Positions 22,772 through 62,407 are shown, numbered from the stretch's first letter. The stretch: DNA of 64,000 bases from Molossus alvarezi (GCA_037176705.1 CM073887.1:62333001-62397000), one strand, 5' to 3'. Numbers and translations are program-made. The notes: generated by a model from the letters alone, not told the origin.

Positions 22772-25499
22772 TTCTTTTTTTTTAACTCATCTTTATTGTT
22801 GAATGTATTACAGATGTCCCCCCCCTTTTTTCCTCATTGACCCCCTCCTCCCCAATCCCACCCCGCTCCTGCCTTCCCACACTATTGTCTGTGTCCATTA
22901 GTTATGCATAAATGCATAGAAGTTCTTGGGTTTATCTCATCCCGCCCTCCCTCCCCCTTTCCCTTTGAGGTTCATCAGTTTAACAATCAATTTGTACTTC
23001 TTAATTCCTTTGTCTTTTTCACCCATCCTCCCATTCCCCACCATCTGGCGAGCAACACAAGTTCTCTGTATCTATGAGTCTGTTTCTGTTCTGCTTGCTC
23101 ATTTTGTTTGTAGATTCAATTGTTGATAGATATGTATTAATTGCCATTTTTATTATTCATATGTTTGTTTTTCTCCTTCAAGAAGACCCTTCAACATTTC
23201 ATATAATACTGGTTTGGTGGTGATGAACTCCTTTAGCTTTTTCTTGTCTGGAAAACTCTTGATATGTCCATTGATTCTAAATGATAGCTTTGCGGGATAG
23301 AGTAATCTTGGTTGTAGGTCGTTGCTTTTCATCACCTTGAATATCTCTTGCCACTCCTTTCTGGCCTGCAAAGTTTCTTTTAAGAAATCAGCTGACAGTC
23401 TTAAGGGAGCTCCTTTGTAGGTAACAAACTGCTTTTCTCTTGCTACTTTTAAGATTCTCTCTTTGTCTTGAACCTTTGGTATTTTGATAATGATATGTCT
23501 TGGTGTGGACCTCTTTGGGTTCATCTTGTTTGAGACTCTGTTCTTCCTGGACTTGTATTATCTGTTTCCTTCACTGAGTTAGGGAGGTTTTCTGTCATTA
23601 TTTTTTCAAATAGGTTTTCAATTTCTTGCTCTCTCTCTTCCCTTTCTGGCACCCCTATGATGCGAATATTGGTACCCTTGAGGTTGTCCCAGAGGCTCCT
23701 TACACTATCCTCGTTTTTTTGAATTCTTTTTTTTTTTTTTTTTGCTGTTCCGATTGTGTTTTTTTCTTCCTTATATTCCAAATCGATGGTTTGCTTCTTG
23801 GCTTTACCTACTCTATTATTGATTCCCTGTAAATTATTATTTATTTCAGTCAGTGCATCCTTCTTTTCTGACTGTTCCTTTTTTATGTTGTTGATGTTCT
23901 CACTAAATTCCTTGGAGTTTTTCTTAAGTTCCTTGAAGTTCTCATGAAGTTCCTTAATGTCTCATTAAGTTTCTTGAGCATCCTTATAACCAGTAGTTTG
24001 AACTCTGCATCTGGTAGATTGCTTATCTCCATTTTGTTTAGTTCTTTTCCTAGAGTTTTGTTCTTTTCTTTCATTTGGGACATGTTTCTTTGTCTCCTCA
24101 TTTTGGCTGCTTCCCTGTGATTGTTTCTAAGTATTAGGTAGAGTTGCTATATCTCCTAAGCTTCATAGGGTGGCCTATTATAGTAGGTGTCCTGTAGGAT
24201 CCAGTGGCACAGCCTCCCTTGATCACCCCAGCTGGGCTCTCAAGGTGCACCCCCTTGTGCAGACTTTACACCTTTCTGTTGTAATTGAGTCTTGATAGCT
24301 GTTGGCACGTCAATGGGAGGGATTTACTCAGGCTGATCAGCTGCAAGGACTGGCTGTGCCCACTGACCCTTGGCCTCTGACTACCTTGGAGGATCAGCTG
24401 TGTAGGGGCCCAACACACAGAGTAAGACATACTTCATCAGAGCTCTGGCACCCACTGAGTCCACTCATTGTCAGTTGTGGAGGTGGTTAGGTAGTGGCAT
24501 TTCGATGTGGTCTGAAGCTGTCCACTGGATGTGCTGGCTCTGGGGCAAGGTCAGCCACTGCCTGTGTTCTACCAGGGCCACCTGGCATAAACTACAAACT
24601 GGTCTGCCAATGGCTGCTTCTTGTGCTGGGCTTGGAGGTGCCCAGTAAAAGTTAAGTTGTGAACCAAGGCTGGCTGCTTCTAGTGGCCAGGCCTGAGGCC
24701 ACTTAACGAGAGGTATGGGGCTCACTGAGACCAGCTGCTGCTTGTTTGAGAGATTTTAGGAAAATATGAAGCAGGATCCAAGACATGCTAATCCTATGGT
24801 AAAGCTTTTGGAAACAGTTTGGATGGGCCTGAAAGTTGGGTGGGGCAGGGCCTCAGGGAATCACCAGGATGGGGCAAACAGTGTGAGCCAGGTTGCTGGA
24901 GTCCCAGACAAGGTGGCTGTCTTCTGCCCTTGGGAAGGGGTCACCAAAGGATCAATGGCAGCAATTCTGTCTGAGAGAAAGCTGCCTCTCCAGCCCTCGT
25001 CCTGAGGCCAAACAGCTCAGTTCTTCCCTATATGTCTCTGGTGCCTTTCAAGCTGCCTCCCCTTGGAGCTTAGAGGGAGCAAGTTCTATTAAGTCCCTGC
25101 ATGGGCCCTTTAAGAGGAGTTGCCTGGGGCTCAGCCTCAGTTCCTGCTGGTTTTTACAGCCAGAAGTGATAGGGACTTCTCTTCCTGGCACTAGAACCCT
25201 GAGCTGGGCGCCTGGTATGAGACGGGGACCCCTCACTCCTCAGGGAGGACCTTCACAGCTGAAGCGTCTCTCCTGATTTTCATCTGCCACACATGAGTGT
25301 GGGACCAGCCCGTCTGCGCCTCCACCCCTCCTACCAGTCTCAATATGGCTTCTTCTTTAATGTTGTAGTTGTGAGACTTCCATTCAGCTCGATGGCAGGT
25401 GGTTCTGAATGATGGTTGTGCTGAAGTTTAGTTGTAATTTTGATGTGGCTGTAGGAGGAGGCGATACCGTGTTTACCTACGCTGCCATCCTGACCAGAA
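22772..25499 (-). mobile_element. Half-L1 (HAL1)-like retrotransposon, antisense
   Basis: Read on the minus strand from 25499: an L1-like 5' UTR starting with CTTCTGGTCAGGATGGCAGC, L1 ORF1 remnants (24101 to 23153), then about 380 bases of L1-type 3' UTR ending at an oligo(A). ORF2 (endonuclease and reverse transcriptase) is absent. That layout is that of HAL1 elements, which rely on L1 enzymes. Imperfect duplicates of CCCTCGTGCACT (22405-22416, 25503-25514) flank it, placing it inside an older L1M; the stretch 22417-22490 may be an outer part of its 3' end. Confidence 0.72.
23153..24101 (-). pseudogene. L1-type ORF1 remnant of the half-L1 element
   Basis: Frames in order on the minus strand hold an N-terminal coiled-coil-like part (24101-23883: MSQMKEKNKTLGKELNKME), a middle part (23781-23521: TNIRIIGVPEREEREQEIEN, RRM start) and a C-terminal part (23524-23153: RHIIIKIPKVQDKERILK, LSADFLKETLQARKEW, LLYPAKLSFRINGHIKSF). 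Frame changes break continuity. ORF1p is the RNA-binding chaperone of L1 particles; no intact chain remains. Confidence 0.85.
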
Positions 25500-25500
25500 G

Positions 25501-25595
25501 TCCCCTCGTGCACTATTGATGAGAATATAAAATGGTGCAGCCACTGTGGCAAACAGTATGGAGGTTCTTCAAAATATTGAAAATAGAACTTAACC
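25501..25595 (+). repeat. L1M fragment, right part of the split element
   Basis: CGTGCACTATTGATGAGAAT and GGTGCAGCCACTGTGGCAAA continue the L1M text that stops at 22416. Confidence 0.78.
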
Positions 25596-25597
25596 AC

Positions 25598-25928
25598 ATC
25601 TGTTTATCTATTCATCTGTTGATGGGTATTTGGGTTGTTTCCATCTTTTGGCAATTGTGAATAATGCTGCTGTGAACCTGCGTGTACAGTATCTCTTTGA
25701 ATCCTGGCTTTCAATTCTTTGGGATATATACTCAGAATTGGAATTTCTGGGTCACATGGTTACTCTATATATAAATTTTTGAGGAACAACCAGACTTTTC
25801 CCCACAGTGGCTGTACCATTTTACACTCCTATTGTCAATGCACTAGGGTTTTGATTTCTCCATATCCTTGACAACACTTGTTATTTTCCATTTTGGATTA
25901 TGATCATCCTAGTGAATGTGGTGTGGTC
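25598..25928 (-). repeat. L1M 3' fragment, antisense
   Basis: ATTGTGAATAATGCTGCTGT, TTCAATTCTTTGGGATATAT and CCACAGTGGCTGTACCATTT are reversed L1M phrases. Confidence 0.78.
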
Positions 25929-27184
25929 TGTTTTCCATTCAATACTTTATCACCTTCTAACATACTACACAAGTTACTGAGTTCTGATGACTTTGTTTAT
26001 TGTCCATCTTCCCGCTAGAGGAGACCACACAGCTATCTGCAAATTGGGCACAGTGACATGGGGTTGGCCCCCAAGGAGGTATTAGTTAGTTTCTCAGCCC
26101 AGCACCTTCTAAAATAGCCATAGTGAAATTCCACCTAAAATATATGCCAGCATGCAGCCTGTTGCGGAAATGAAGGGGGTCCCCAGGGGCTGTCTTCCTC
26201 CAGGAGACCCTGGATGGCCCTGCCACCCTCAATAGCAGCTTTGAGTCTCTGTGGGAGCCAGAGCTTTGAGGCCAGGCCATAACCCACCTCTCCAGACACC
26301 TCAGCACATCCTCCCAAAAAGCAACCTGTGGTTGAATTAGAATCAAGGTGGCCACCCACTGTCCCCCAACCCAAGGCCTGCTGTGAAATCATCGTCACCT
26401 TCAAAGAGACTGTTCAGAGAGCAGAGGAGGCAATAAAATATACACATATGCCTATTTTTCTTTTCCCACCAGCATCAGCAGGGCCCTGGCCACACATCCA
26501 TGTCCCACAAGGGGCTCCTTTGAAGCAAGAATGGAGCTGCAGACGGTGAACTCACAGAAACCCACAAGCTCCCACTGTACTTGGGAGGGCCCCAGACAGG
26601 GTCCAGTTCACGGTCCCTCAGGGCTGGCCACCTGTCAGCAAGGGTGAGGTCTCAAGGGCCACATCTGTGGGAACTAGGAGCCTGACAGAGGGTTTCAAAG
26701 AGACTGGTGGCTGAATAGGGGGAAGCAGCTGCAGGCTCCTAAATGTCCTTTTCCTAAAGTCCTGGAATTTCCTTGTGGTAGCCACTGGCTGCTTACCTTC
26801 AAGGGATCTCTTTTACTATGAGAGAAGAATTCCATTTTCCTGGACTTGGAGGCTGGCATGGAACTTGAGGAGGGGCTGGGCCAGCCTGTGGGGCACAGTT
26901 GTGAATTCAGAACTGGTGGGTGAATTCAAGCTGGCTTAAGTCACCAAAAGGGATGGTCAAGATCTACCTAGGCTAAGAGAAACACACATCTGAGGTGAAA
27001 GCCCAAGGGGACTTTGTGTGGTCTGAAATTTTTATTAGTTAAAAATTTTTTTAAATTTCAATGATGAATTGTTAAAATATGGACAATGCAAAGAAGACTG
27101 AGCATTCTCAAGGAGCTGGCATTTGATGGCCAGTGGCAAGGTGCTGCCCTAAAGTCTTCACATGACACACTATAAAGTGTTAGG
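25929..27184. other. Intergenic, no gene recognised
   Basis: No coherent exon set or clear repeat was found in this 1.2 kb. Confidence 0.35.
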
Positions 27185-27300
27185 TCCATTAGAATTGCAT
27201 TTCACAGGTGAGGCACAGAGAGGCCAAGACATTTGAGAGAGGTCACCCAGTGAACTGATGGCAGGGTGAGTATGTGAATCCAGACCTGCTCTAGTTAACT
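27185..27300 (-). repeat. MIR SINE fragment
   Basis: TTTCACAGGTGAGGCACAGA, GAGGTCACCCAGTGAACTGA and TGAATCCAGACCTGCTC are antisense MIR phrases. Confidence 0.65.
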
Positions 27301-27582
27301 CAAACTCAGCAGTGGTCTATCCTACATGGTTAGAACACAGCCATGTGTTTTATTTTTCTTTTTATTTGAAATTTAATTTTTAAACTTTCATTTTGGTAAA
27401 ATATAACATAAAATTTGCCATTTTAACTGTAAAATTTAGTGGCATTAAGTATATTTGCCAAATGTTGTGTAATCAACACCATTGCCCCAAACAGATACCC
27501 AGTATCCATTAAGCATCCCCCCTCCCCCAGCCCCTGGCAACCTCTGATCTGCTTTCTATTGCTATAGATTTGCCTGTTCTGG

Positions 27583-27668
27583 AGATATATATCACACACA
27601 CATATATATATCATATATATAGATAGATATATGTATGATATATATATATGATATATATACACATATAT
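27583..27668. repeat. AT-rich (ATAT/CACA)n microsatellite
   Basis: Alternating AT with interspersed GATA and CACA directly before the tail of a Ves SINE; probably grew from that tail. Confidence 0.85.
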
Positions 27669-27907
27669 ATTTTTTTATCCTTACCCGAGGACATTTTTTG
27701 TTCAGATAGAGTGGGAGGGAGAAAGAGGAAGAGAGAGAGAGAGAAACATCGACGTGAAAGGGACACATCGAGTGGCTGCCACCCGCACGACCAACCAGGG
27801 CCGGGGACAAAGTGCAACTGAGATATGCATCTTTAGTGGGAACTGAACCCGGATCTCTCTGGACCGCAGACCAACGCTCTAACTGCTGAGCCAAACCGGC
27901 CAGGGCC
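27669..27907 (-). repeat. Ves SINE type A
   Basis: ATCCTTACCCGAGGACATTT start and CCAAACCGGCCAGGGC end, inserted in L1M. Confidence 0.9.
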
Positions 27908-28441
27908 ACTCTGTGGTTTTTAATGTCTGCCTTCACTCAGCATGATGGTTTCCAGGCTCATCTCCATGTTGTAAGGTATGTCAGTGTTTCACTCCTTTTC
28001 ATGACTGAATAATATCCCATTATATGGATGGACCATATTTTATGTATCTGTTCATCAGCTGATGGACATTTGGGTTGTTTCTGCCTTCTGGCTATTGTGA
28101 CTATGCACAATAGTGTTGCTATGCACATGTGTCTACTAGGATCTGTAAGTTGCAGCTTTTAATTTCTTTGTTATACAGAGTTGGAAAAAAGTAGGTTTAC
28201 AATTGTGAGTAAGCAAAACAGTTTATTCTTATATTATTATTTATTAATTATTGTATTAATTTCCATAAGAACAACTATAAAACTACTTTTGCCCCACCCT
28301 GTATTTTTCTTATACATTTTTTATATAATACTATCATGGACATTACTTTTTTTTTTTAAAGAATGCTAGTCTTTAAAAAAATTTTTTCTTCATTGATTTG
28401 AGAGAGAGAGGAAGGGAGGAGGAGAGATAGAAACATCGATG

Positions 28442-28693
28442 AGCCCTGGCCAGTTTGGCTCAGCGGTTAGTGTCAGCCTACGGTCCAGAGAGACCCGGGT
28501 TCGGTTCCCACTGAGGGCACGTACCTCGGTTGCAGTTTGTCTCCGGCCCTGGTTGGGTTGTACGGGTGGCAGCCACTCAATGTGTCCCTTTCACGTCGAT
28601 GTTTCTCTCTTTCTCTCTCTGTTCTCTCTCTCCTTCCCACTCTATCTGAACAAAAAATGGAAAAATGTCCTCGGGTGAGGATTTAAAAAAAAA
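28442..28693 (+). repeat. Ves SINE type A, nested
   Basis: GCCCTGGCCAGTTTGGCTCA head and GTCCTCGGGTGAGGATTTAA tail, inside the type B copy. Confidence 0.92.
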
Positions 28694-28701
28694 AGAAAGG
28701 G

Positions 28702-28936
28702 CCCTGGCCGGTTTGGCTCAGCGGTTAGAGCGTCTGCCTGCGGTCTGGAGAGACCCGGGTTCGGTTCCCGCTAAGGGCACGTACCTCGGTTGCAGTTTGT
28801 CCCCGGCCCTGGTTGGTCGTGCGGGTGGCAGCCACTCGATGTGTCCCTTTCACATCGATGTTTCCCTCTCTCTCTCTCTTCCTCTCTCCTTCCCACTCTA
28901 TCTGTACAAAAAATGGAAAAAGGTCCTCCGGTGAGG

Positions 28937-28978
<42 letters not shown>
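28702..28978 (+). repeat. Ves SINE type A, nested, with a 40-A tail
   Basis: Near-consensus copy whose tail is an uninterrupted run of 40 A (28939-28978). Such a pure tail suggests a very recent insertion. Confidence 0.93.
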
Positions 28979-28980
<2 letters not shown>

Positions 28981-29155
28981 AAGAAACATTGATGATAGAG
29001 AAAATTGATTGGCTGCCTCCTGCAAGCCCCTCACTTGGAATTGGGCCCACAACCTAGGCATGTGCCCTTCCCAGGAATCAAAGTGGCAACCTCTTGGTGC
29101 ATGGGCCGATGCTCAACCACTGAGCCACACCAGCCAGGGTGGACATTACTTTTTT

Positions 29156-29183
29156 TTTAACCGTTGAGCCAAACTGGCCAGGG
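29156..29183 (-). repeat. Ves SINE head fragment
   Basis: Only TTAACCGTTGAGCCAAACTG plus GCCAGGG of a minus-strand type A copy remains, bounded by copies of TGGACATTACTTTTTT. Confidence 0.8.
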
Positions 29184-29199
29184 TGGACATTACTTTTTT

Positions 29200-30110
29200 A
29201 AAGTGTTATTGAGTTATGATTGACATACCAAAAACTGCACAAATTTAACATGTACAATCCAGTGTGTTTAGCACATGTCTACACCTTTGAAACAATCACC
29301 TTTATCGAGAATGTGAACAAAGCCATTACCCCAAAGTTTCCTCCTGCCTTTGTCATCCCATCTCTTCTGCCCCTTCCCAGACCAACTCTGACCTGTTTTC
29401 TGTCCATTTACATTAATTAAAAAAAATTTTTTTTCTTTGTTTTTTAGAGAGAGAGAGAAAGGGAGAGGGGGAGAGAGATAGAAACATCAATGAGAGAGAA
29501 CATTGATTGGCCGCCCCCTACGTTCCCCACACTGGGGATTGGGCCCACAACCTGGGCATGTGCCCTGACTGGGAATTGAACTGGCGACCTCTTGGTGCAT
29601 GGGTCGATGCTCAACCACTGAGCCACACTGGCTAGGCTACATTAATATGTTTGCACTTTCTAGAATAGCTTATAAATGGAATTTTACAGTATGTAGCCTT
29701 TTGGGTCTGTCTTCTTTCACTCAGCATGATGCATTGGAGGTTCAACTGTGTTGTTTTGAATGTTGGTAGTTCACACCTTTTCACTGATGAAAGGTATTTT
29801 GTTGCGTGTTCATTCATTTTCCTGCTGATGGACATTCTAGCTGTTTCTAGTTTGGGATAATTGCAAATAAAGCTGCTGTGAGCATTTGCATACAAGGTCT
29901 GCTTTAATTTCTCTCAGGTAAATACCAAAAAGGGGAAAGGCTGGCTCCCATGGTGGGTCCACATTTAACTTTTGAAGAAACTGTCACACTTCCTTTCCAA
30001 GTGGCTGCACTGGTTTGCATATCCAGCAGCCTGGTAAAGAGTTCTGGTTCCTCCCGGTCATTGTCAGCACATAATAATGTCAGTCTTTGTCATAATAGCC
30101 ATTTCTGGGA
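29200..30110 (-). repeat. L1M 3' end, antisense, split by a SINE
   Basis: TTGAGTTATGATTGACATAC, AACATGTACAATCCAGTGTG and, after the SINE, TTCTTTCACTCAGCATGATG and ATTGCAAATAAAGCTGCTGT. Confidence 0.78.
29420..29637 (-). repeat. Ves SINE type B
   Basis: GATTGGGCCCACAACCTGGG and GAGCCACACTGGCTAGGC. Flanked by ACATTAATTA and ACATTAATAT. Confidence 0.9.
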
Positions 30111-30177
30111 GGGGGTATGGGAGAAATGTGCCAGAGGTGACTGGGAATGGAAGATTTTGACAAAATGAGATCCTTTT

Positions 30178-30384
30178 ATTTTTTAAATTGATTTTTAGAG
30201 AGGGAGGGAAGGAGATAGAGAGACAGAGATTGGAGAGGGACATCAATGTGAGAGCGGAACATTGATTGGCTGCTTCCTGCCTCTGCCTATAGCCAACAAC
30301 CTGGGCATGTGCTCTGACTGGCAATCAAAAGAGCAACCTTTGGTGCACAGCTGATGCCCAACCAACTGAGCCACAGCGGCCAAG
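30178..30384 (-). repeat. Ves SINE type B, diverged
   Basis: GATTTTTAGAGAGGGAGGGA and GAGCCACAGCGGCCAAG. Flanks GACAAAATGAGATCCTTTT and GACAAAAATGTGATCTTTTT. Confidence 0.85.
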
Positions 30385-31047
30385 ACAAAAATGTGATCTT
30401 TTTAGTCATCCCTTCAACCTATAAACATAGGTAAAAGGACCTTTCTTGTTCTCCCCAAGCAGTGACAAGGGCTCATGAGTTGTCCTGTAAAACATTTGTT
30501 GGGCACCTACTGTGTGCTCCCTATTGTGCCAGGCCTTGGTCATACAACAGCAAACAAGACTGACACAGTTCCTGCCCTCAGAGAACTGGCCTCTACCTTG
30601 GTTTGAATTGGGGTCTCTAGAAGCTGAGACTGAGATAGGATTCAGGGTCATGTGAGTCTGGGAGAAATGTGTGAGGGAGTAAGGGACACAGGACAAGTTA
30701 GGGAAGGAGCAAGCAAGGAAATGGGCTCAACTGGAGTCAAGCTTCAGTCTCATTTGGGTGAGGGGGGAGCCCTGGAGCTTGACAACCACTACAGTGGTCC
30801 CATTTTGATGCAAGGGGTCTGGCTTCTTGTGCCCTCCACCATTTAGTCTTTGGAGTGGGCTTCCCTAGAGGACTGGGGGAGGGGGACAGAACCTCCCTGC
30901 TGAGGCAGTTTGGTTGAGGGCAATTCACAAGGGGTGACTGTGACCTATTAGCAGTCAACACTTGCAGCAGCTGACATAGGGGTGCACCAGCCAATAAAAA
31001 ATTTCTGGTCAAGGCACCCACAGCATGCTCTACAAAAAATGGTGTCC
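30385..31047. other. Intergenic with an L2-like trace
   Basis: About 30490-30590 contains GGGCACCTACTGTGTGCTCC and CCAGGCCTTGGTCATACAAC, an L2-like piece. The rest is unassigned and shows no gene. Confidence 0.4.
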
Positions 31048-31153
31048 AGCCCTGGCCGGTTTGGCTCAGTGGTTGGAGGGTCAGCCTGCAGACTAGGGAG
31101 TCGAGGGTTCAATTCCAGCCCTGGTCAGGGTTGTGCAGGAGGCAACCAATTGA

Positions 31154-31215
<62 letters not shown>

Positions 31216-31276
31216 TTTCTCCCACTCTAACTGAAGATAAATGAAAAAATATCCCTGGATGAGGATTTAAAAAAAT
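31048..31276 (+). repeat. Ves SINE type A with expanded (TC)n
   Basis: GCCCTGGCCGGTTTGGCTCA head. The pyrimidine tract is expanded to about 54 bases of (TC)n at 31157-31210. Confidence 0.9.
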
Positions 31277-31949
31277 TGTGTCCATGAGACAAATTATCAC
31301 ACTGACAATAATTTAATCACAGTTATGGGCAATGAAGCTATGAAGAGGGCTCCATCAGAAGGAAGAGGAAGGTTTAGGGGTGATAGGGAAAGGAGGGCTA
31401 AGTAATGGGTCTGGAATCCTGGCTACTAAGTCACTGGGGCCTGAGGGTCAGCTGGTCCAGAGCACATTCTGTGTTTGGGCTCCCTCCTGAGGCACCTGGG
31501 CTGATCAGATGAACGGGCTTTGGATTTATTGTAAACCATCTGCTGACTTGTTGGGATTCCCTCTTAAGTTGTACCTTCCTTCCTGGAGAGGGGGGATCTG
31601 ATTATTCATTTCCCATATCCCCTCATTTCAATGCACAGGAGGCCAGAAAAGATGAGAAGAAAAGGGAACCTTTTATCATGTCGTGACAGGAATACTGGAA
31701 AATGAGGAACCATATAGGATCAGGAACCAGGAGTTGTGTGAGCTGACTTCAAGTATTTAGAGAACCCCAGAATCTTGGGACAGAAAGGGGAGTGGGAGGT
31801 TCTCCAAGACACTCTACAAAAAAGGAAGCTGAGGCTCGGAATTTAAGGAGATTAAGGCTCATAAACCAATGGCTGAACTGTGTGTAGTTATTACTCTCTG
31901 CATGAGGAAGACCCTGTGATGAGCAAAGCTAACCCCTTCCAGGTGGAAT
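31277..31949. other. Intergenic, unassigned
   Basis: No gene, RNA or clear repeat was recognised. Confidence 0.35.
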
Positions 31950-32120
31950 ATTAAGGGAATGACTAGTAGCTCATTTATTCTTCATCCCATCTTAATGGTT
32001 ATTATTTTCCTTTCCCAGGAAACTCTAGGCTCAGAGAGGTGAAGTCACTTGTACAAAGTCACACAGCCAATAGGTGGCCAGGTCTGGATTTCACACCAGA
32101 GCAAGCGATCCTAATGCGTT
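31950..32120 (-). repeat. MIR SINE
   Basis: CTCAGAGAGGTGAAGTCACT, AAAGTCACACAGCCAATAGG and GGTCTGGATTTCACACCAGA form an antisense MIR. Confidence 0.75.
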
Positions 32121-32267
32121 GCTATACACTGCCTCTGAATGTTATTGACGGAAGTAGCAGACACCATTCTGTGCACCAGGCTGCGTGCTAAAGGTGGTCC
32201 CCATTCGTTTATTCACCAATGCACACTGAGCACCTATTATTGTGCAGGCACTCCCAGTTTTGTTTTG

Positions 32268-32463
32268 TTTTTAGTATGTTTTTTTTTTCAGAGAGAGGGA
32301 AACAGAAACATCGATGTGAGAAAAAAACATCTATGGGCTGTCTCCTGCACGCCCCCTACTGGGGGTGGAGCCCGCAACCAGGGCATGTGCCCTGACGGAA
32401 TAAACCAGAACCTCTCAGTCATGGGATAACTAACGCTCAATCCACTGAGCCACACCGCAGGCG
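32268..32463 (-). repeat. Ves SINE type B with CTCF-like core
   Basis: Type B signature with GAGCCACACCG end. 32349-32362 reads CCAGTAGGGGGCGT on the minus strand. Confidence 0.85.
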
Positions 32464-32691
32464 CTGGGCAGGCATACCCAGTTTAAAGGGGGCGTTTGGA
32501 GAAATGGGGCTTCACCATCCTGCCAAGTACCCCCCAGCTGGGTGATCCACCTACATAGGGCATTCAGTTTGTGCCCAATTTACCCAAGGGACGAAGACCA
32601 CCATTCCCGCAGGGGAACCGCGAAGCGGAGGTTGGGGCAGGACCACAAGTTCGGGCAGTCGACGCGAAGGCAGTTGGAAGCCCCACCTCCT

Positions 32692-32701
32692 GCGCGTGCG
32701 C
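32692..32701 (-). promoter_or_regulatory. NRF1-like motif
   Basis: GCGCGTGCGC, the reverse complement of GCGCACGCGC, close to the NRF1 consensus (T/C)GCGCA(T/C)GCGC(A/G). Confidence 0.55.
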
Positions 32702-32797
32702 GCTGCGCGTCCCTTCGGCTCGCTCGGCCCTGGGCGTCCGAGCACGGTTGGAGGCATCCACGATGAGCTCGCGCGCGCCTGCGCCGACGTCGGACTC

Positions 32798-32807
32798 GCG
32801 CACGCGC
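32798..32807 (+). promoter_or_regulatory. NRF1-like motif (repeat unit 2)
   Basis: GCGCACGCGC, NRF1 core, followed by G. Confidence 0.55.
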
Positions 32808-32828
32808 GCCTGCGCCGGCGGCGGACTC

Positions 32829-32838
32829 GCGCACGCGC
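32829..32838 (+). promoter_or_regulatory. NRF1-like motif (repeat unit 3)
   Basis: GCGCACGCGC followed by A, exactly 31 bases after the previous site. Confidence 0.6.
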
Positions 32839-32858
32839 ACCGGCGCCGGCGTCGGCTC

Positions 32859-32868
32859 GCGCACGCGC
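32859..32868 (+). promoter_or_regulatory. NRF1-like motif (repeat unit 4)
   Basis: GCGCACGCGC followed by A, 30 bases after the previous site. Confidence 0.6.
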
Positions 32869-33077
32869 ACAGCGGCGGCGGTAGCGGCGGCGGTTCCTGG
32901 TGGGGATTGTGAGGGGCTGGCGGCTCCGAGCGGAGCGGCGACGTTGAGGGGCTCACAGGTGGCGGCGGCGACGGCTCGGCGTGCGGCTCGTAGACCGGCT
33001 CGCGCCGCGGTGGGCGTTTCGGACCGGTCCAGGGACGCGGGCGAGGCGGCGGCTGCGGCCCGAGGCCTGCGGCCTAG

Positions 33078-61525
<28,448 letters not shown>

Positions 61526-62407
61526 TAGTTCTCAAAGCCCATGGCCTGGGGTCCATAAGACAGGGAGCCAAGACTCCTTTCAGAGTGAAGGTGGCATGTG
61601 CCCTTTGCTGTGCTGACACTTGCACTGATGATGCAAAAACAGCACTGCAGGCCAGTGGAGGCCTCAGCACAAATGTAGGTGGCGCCACCAGACTACTGTG
61701 TGTCATTACTGCCACATGCTCTTGGCAAGTAGCACCCTAAGTGCATATCCTTGTGACACTGGTGGGTATGCAAAGTGCTAAAATGAAGGGCTAACAGACA
61801 CACTGGTCGCTCAGATGTGTGTGTGGGGTATTTGTTTCCCTGAAAACAAAGCAAGCTTATGGCTTTAAGGAAAAAAATTAATGGTATGTATCACCAGTGA
61901 TAAAATCTCGGGATTTAACAAAAATGAGTATTTTAGAAAACTTAATGTCCTTTAGCATGAACTGATGGAGTGTTCCCAATGCTGAGTGTTTTTTCTGATG
62001 AGATCGAGGTGGTGACAGTGTCTGTGAGGGGAGTCAGTAGGTACTTTCCATCCTGATGGCCAGCGAGGATGTTGGAAAGTCACTTGGGTCAAAGGCTGTC
62101 ACGAGCACAGGGCAGAGTAGAAAGGCTTTCATCACAGACCTGCAGGGCACCTCCTGCTTTGGTGGAGAAGCAGGTGAATCCCACAATCATGGGAAAGACT
62201 GTGAATAAAACATGTCACCAGCTCATGGGAGACTGTGTGCAGGAGCAGATCTCAGTGAGCCAGGTAGTGTAGTAAGTTGTACAAATTCACTAAGTATATA
62301 TTTTAGTGGAAAATACAGTATATTTTTATAAAAGACATTCTAAAGTTAATATGTAATTGGCTTATTTTTATTTAATTTCTCTTAGTATTTTTTTCTTTTT
62401 TTATAAT

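Larger units (their letters stand above)
27355..28165 (-). repeat. L1M 3' end, antisense, split by a SINE
   Basis: AAAATTTGCCATTTTAACTG, GATTTGCCTGTTCTGGAGAT, then after the SINE TCAGCATGATGGTTTCCAGG and GACATTTGGGTTGTTTCTGC. Confidence 0.78.
28353..29139 (-). repeat. Ves SINE type B interrupted by two type A copies
   Basis: The tail half (28371-28440, TTCATTGATTTGAGAGAGAG) and head half (28979-29139, CTGCCTCCTGCAAGCCCC to GAGCCACACCAGCCAGGG) belong to one minus-strand copy. Flanking repeats of TGGACATTACTTTTTT mark its insertion. Confidence 0.85.
32765..32880 (+). repeat. 31-bp tandem repeat in the UPF1 promoter
   Basis: Units start at about 32765 (27 bp, diverged), 32792, 32823 and 32854 (partial). 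The pattern is GG(A)CTCGCGCACGCGC followed by a variable CCTGCGCCGGCG part. Three units each carry GCGCACGCGC. Confidence 0.85.
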
